Source: Flavobacterium sp. N502536
Lineage (GTDB): Bacteria; Bacteroidota; Bacteroidia; Flavobacteriales; Flavobacteriaceae
Reading direction: 5' to 3'
DNA: 64,000 nucleotides
Assembly: GCF_025947345.1 (NCBI RefSeq)
Contig: NZ_CP110011.1
Location: 744,001-808,000, forward strand
The notes under the pieces are model-generated. The model was not told the origin of the DNA, ran no database searches, and saw nothing but the letters and a program-made list of their open reading frames with translations. Of this stretch, positions 62,041 to 64,000 are shown piece after piece. The first letter of the stretch is position 1, and each line of letters begins with the position of its first letter. The position numbers were made by a program, and so were the translations under genes.

Positions 62041-62698
62041 TAATTTTCCAAGATGATCGAAGGCAGATTCTCGTTCAGCCATTTGTATTTATTAAGAATC
62101 ATAATATGCGTCCCTCCTTTTACCACAATACAGCTGTTGATGTACTTAATAGGAAAAACATCGTCCTGATCGCCGTGAATATGAACCACATTGGGATCAA
62201 TTTCGCTTCTGTTCCACAAAATAACCGATTCGACCGCCCATTGTAAATAATTAAGATCGCGCACTGCCAGGAACTTTTCATACAGTTTAATACGCTTGTT
62301 TACTTTTTCTCCAAAAGAGTACTTCGCCAGATTTTCGATATTCAAAATTAATTTCATCGGAATGAGCTTGTAGGCTTTTGTTGTTTTTCCGATTTTCATT
62401 CTTCTTGGAAATTCGGCATTACTTCTAACACTCGAAATAACAATTACTTTTCGGGTTGGTATATGTTTGGCGATCTCCTGCACTAAAATTCCCCAAAGGA
62501 AACCCCGATCAGAACCGGATTTTCGTGTTTAATATTTTTAGAGATTCGCAGCGCATAATCCGACAGTGCTTCTTTGGGCTGCGGAAGTTCCCATTCCAGT
62601 AAACACACCTCAAAAACAGACTCGTCTAAATTGATTCGTTCAAAAATAGCAGGACTCGCCGCAAGACCGGGCATAAAATATACAGGAATTTTACTCAT
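62040..62698 (-). pseudogene. Alpha/beta hydrolase, one frameshift
   Basis: A hydrolase gene split by one missing base. The first part starts at 62698 (MSKIPVYFMPGLAASPAIFE) and reaches the nucleophile elbow GVSFG; the next residues leave the frame and stop. The second part reads on in another frame as QEIAKHIPTRKVIVIS and continues to the catalytic DQDDVF and HIMI (Asp and His). The break lies in GGGG at 62491-62494 (minus strand); a fifth G restores the elbow GVSFGG and a normal 218-residue hydrolase. It may be a real mutation or a base-calling error. Confidence 0.75.
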
Positions 62699-62880
62699 TT
62701 GACAGAAAGAGAGTTAGGGTTACAGCTTTAATTTCAAGCTAAAATTACTTTTTTTAGTAATATCCACTGCAAATCTTACACCATAATTTATTGCCCGAAT
62801 CAAATAAAAGCAATAAACACGCGCAATTCAGAGTGAATGCACCGCTTAAAAAAATAATTCCATATTGAAAATCAAATGAT

Positions 62881-62888
62881 TAACTTTG
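62881..62888 (+). promoter_or_regulatory. GNAT gene promoter, -7 box
   Basis: TAACTTTG matches TAnnTTTG. It lies 99 nt before the ATG at 62987, so the leader is long. The rest of the 288-nt gap before it has no gene. Confidence 0.4.
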
Positions 62889-62986
62889 CATTCCTATTAA
62901 CTGATATCGAAACATTTTTCCACAATGTTCTTTATAAAGTTACTCACGTTCTTTTTATTATTATTTTTTAATCCAATCCCCAAAAC

Positions 62987-63298
62987 ATGACTAATATGGA
63001 ACCTATTGAAACTATGGAAATCAAAGACAACACTTTTGCTAGACAATTTGAAACCATAGTCCCTGAAGGATTACTTTCTGTGGAGTATTCATTTCAGGAA
63101 AAGAAAATTTTCTTAACCAAAATCAACACCCCTGAAGGTTTTGACAATCAGGCTACAATTGATGCTTTACTTAAAAACATCATGGAAATTGTTATAGAAA
63201 AGAAATTTAGGATTATGCCTATCCATCCAAAAATTGTATTGTTTATTAAAAAAAATCCGGAATACAAAGAATTACTTCCTCCGGGAATCCGAATTTAA
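62987..63298 (+). CDS. Small GNAT-family N-acetyltransferase (YjdJ-like)
   Basis: A 103-residue protein of the YjdJ/NATD1 type, about half a GNAT fold. It has the middle LSVEYSFQEKKIFLTKINTP strand block and ends IHPKIVLFIKKNPEYKELLP, which fits the family's C-terminal signature. It shares its end with the converging transporter gene (4-nt overlap). A start at 62996 is also possible. Acetyl acceptor unknown. Confidence 0.75.
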   Translation: MTNMEPIETMEIKDNTFARQFETIVPEGLLSVEYSFQEKKIFLTKINTPEGFDNQATIDALLKNIMEIVIEKKFRIMPIHPKIVLFIKKNPEYKELLPPGIRI

Positions 63299-64000
63299 AA
63301 GTAGCCAATTAATCGGAGCCACAACCCTCCTATTACCATATAAATAAAAAGCATAACCAAACCGGTTATCAGGCCTTTGACCCACCAGCTTTTCAAATCG
63401 ACATAACCGCTTCCGAAGAAAACTGGTGCCGGTCCGTGTCCGTAGTGCGTTAAAGTTCCGTAAAGAGAACCTACAAACCCCAACATAAAAGCCAACAGCA
63501 GGCCGGGAATCCCAAGTGAAATTCCGACACCCAATAATGCCGCATACATTGCCGCTACGTGGGCTGTTGCACTTGCAAAAAGATAATGGCTAAAAAAGTA
63601 CACCAATACTATAATAGGAAAAGCCATTTGCCAGCTTAAACCGCCAATTTCGGCTTTTACCAAATTACTAAACCAGCCAATAAATCCAAGCTCATTGAGC
63701 GAACTTGCCATCATCACCAAAACCGAGAACCACACTATGGTATCCCAGGCTCCTTTTTCGGCTTTTACATCATCCCAGGTTAATACCGAAGTCAGTAGTA
63801 AAATTACCAGCCCGATAAAGGCAGTCGTAGTTGCATCAATAGAAAACAGGTCGCCTGTCATCCAAAGAAATAAAAGAATAAAAAAAGTCAACAGCATCAT
63901 CCATTCGTTGCGGGTAATTGCCCCCATATCTTTTAGTTTCTGAGCTGCAATTTGTGGAGCATCTCCGGTTTTTTTCAATTCAGGAGGATAAATTTTGTAC
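63295..64000 (-). CDS. DASS-family anion:Na+ symporter, C-terminal part (cut by window edge)
   Basis: The frame is open to the window end, so only the last 235 residues are visible. It reads through KIYPPELKKTGDAPQIAAQ and then about seven membrane helices, including [14 protein letters not shown] but DASS-typical SATAHVAAMYAALLG and GSLYGTLTHYGHGPAPVFFG near the end, as in 2-oxoglutarate/malate and dicarboxylate translocators. The start lies beyond 64000; a methionine-like start inside the window is not credible because the conserved sequence continues upstream. Confidence 0.9.
   Translation of the reverse strand, partial: YKIYPPELKKTGDAPQIAAQKLKDMGAITRNEWMMLLTFFILLFLWMTGDLFSIDATTTAFIGLVILLLTSVLTWDDVKAEKGAWDTIVWFSVLVMMASSLNELGFIGWFSNLVKAEIGGLSWQMAFPIIVLVYFFSHYLFASATAHVAAMYAALLGVGISLGIPGLLLAFMLGFVGSLYGTLTHYGHGPAPVFFGSGYVDLKSWWVKGLITGLVMLFIYMVIGGLWLRLIGYF

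Noticed and set aside
62483..62500. Programmed frameshift in the hydrolase gene
   Set aside because: The local sequence TTT-GGG-GAA has no correctly phased X-XXY-YYZ heptamer; a lost G is simpler.

Overview
The window is a contiguous, gene-dense, AT-rich piece of a Bacteroidota chromosome, almost certainly Flavobacterium or a close relative. Evidence: many promoters carry the Bacteroidota -7 box TAnnTTTG, two proteins end in type IX secretion (T9SS) sorting domains, there are SusD-era style lipoproteins with short Cys lipoboxes, DUF4421/DUF4252 families, a flavobacterial dnaB-accA-DMT-lptF-tgt order, and carotenoid genes with a CrtZ hydroxylase. No plasmid or phage signature was seen.

Layout. 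1-4534 (minus strand): dnaB (5' end only), accA, a DMT transporter, an LptF/LptG permease and tgt. 4867-11017: a YdjC-type deacetylase, split transketolase, an FKBP-type lipoprotein, an S4 RNA-binding protein, a phosphoribosyltransferase and shikimate kinase. 11145-13164: two copies of a tandem tRNA-Lys cassette on either side of a PAP2 phosphatase gene, the first also carrying tRNA-Leu(GAG). 13277-17498: DUF4421 protein, serine beta-lactamase-like hydrolase, TPR protein and an inward-rectifier K+ channel. 17570-27127: a light/pigment region with a CarH-type B12-dependent photoreceptor regulator, crtI, crtB, crtZ, a block of palindromic repeats, an SRPBCC protein, a DNA photolyase, a convergent tetR-ABC1 kinase pair, and a TIGR01777 epimerase that is frameshifted. 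27131-39976: housekeeping and envelope genes, a sigma factor plus a two-membrane anti-sigma-like protein, a large T9SS-secreted nuclease-like protein, rluE and trmL. 40040-51616: cobalamin import and nucleotide-loop assembly (btuF, btuC, btuD, cobU, a bluB-cobT fusion, cobS, cobC), interrupted by an IS200-like gene with a hairpin element, then a cobalamin riboswitch controlling btuB and a BtuG-like beta-propeller. 51971-64000: an S41 protease, a second sigma/anti-sigma/DUF4252 operon, a T9SS NHL protein, carB, rpmH, a TPR protein, a frameshifted hydrolase, a small GNAT and the 3' part of a DASS transporter.

How they work together. The most interesting logic is the light region. The regulator keeps the residues that bind adenosylcobalamin in CarH. 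The same interrupted palindrome, TTGTTTA-N18-TAAACAA, lies at the start of the regulator gene and directly before crtI, and a one-mismatch copy with exactly the same 18-nt spacer lies between tetR and the TIGR01777 epimerase. This suggests a light-dark regulon of pigment, photolyase and epimerase genes controlled by a B12 photoreceptor. The same window carries a B12 salvage and uptake locus that could supply its chromophore, although no corrin-ring synthesis genes are present here.

Two genes carry one-base losses in homopolymer runs; both could be real or assembly errors. Intergenic spaces are rich in tandem and inverted repeats, several acting as probable terminators.
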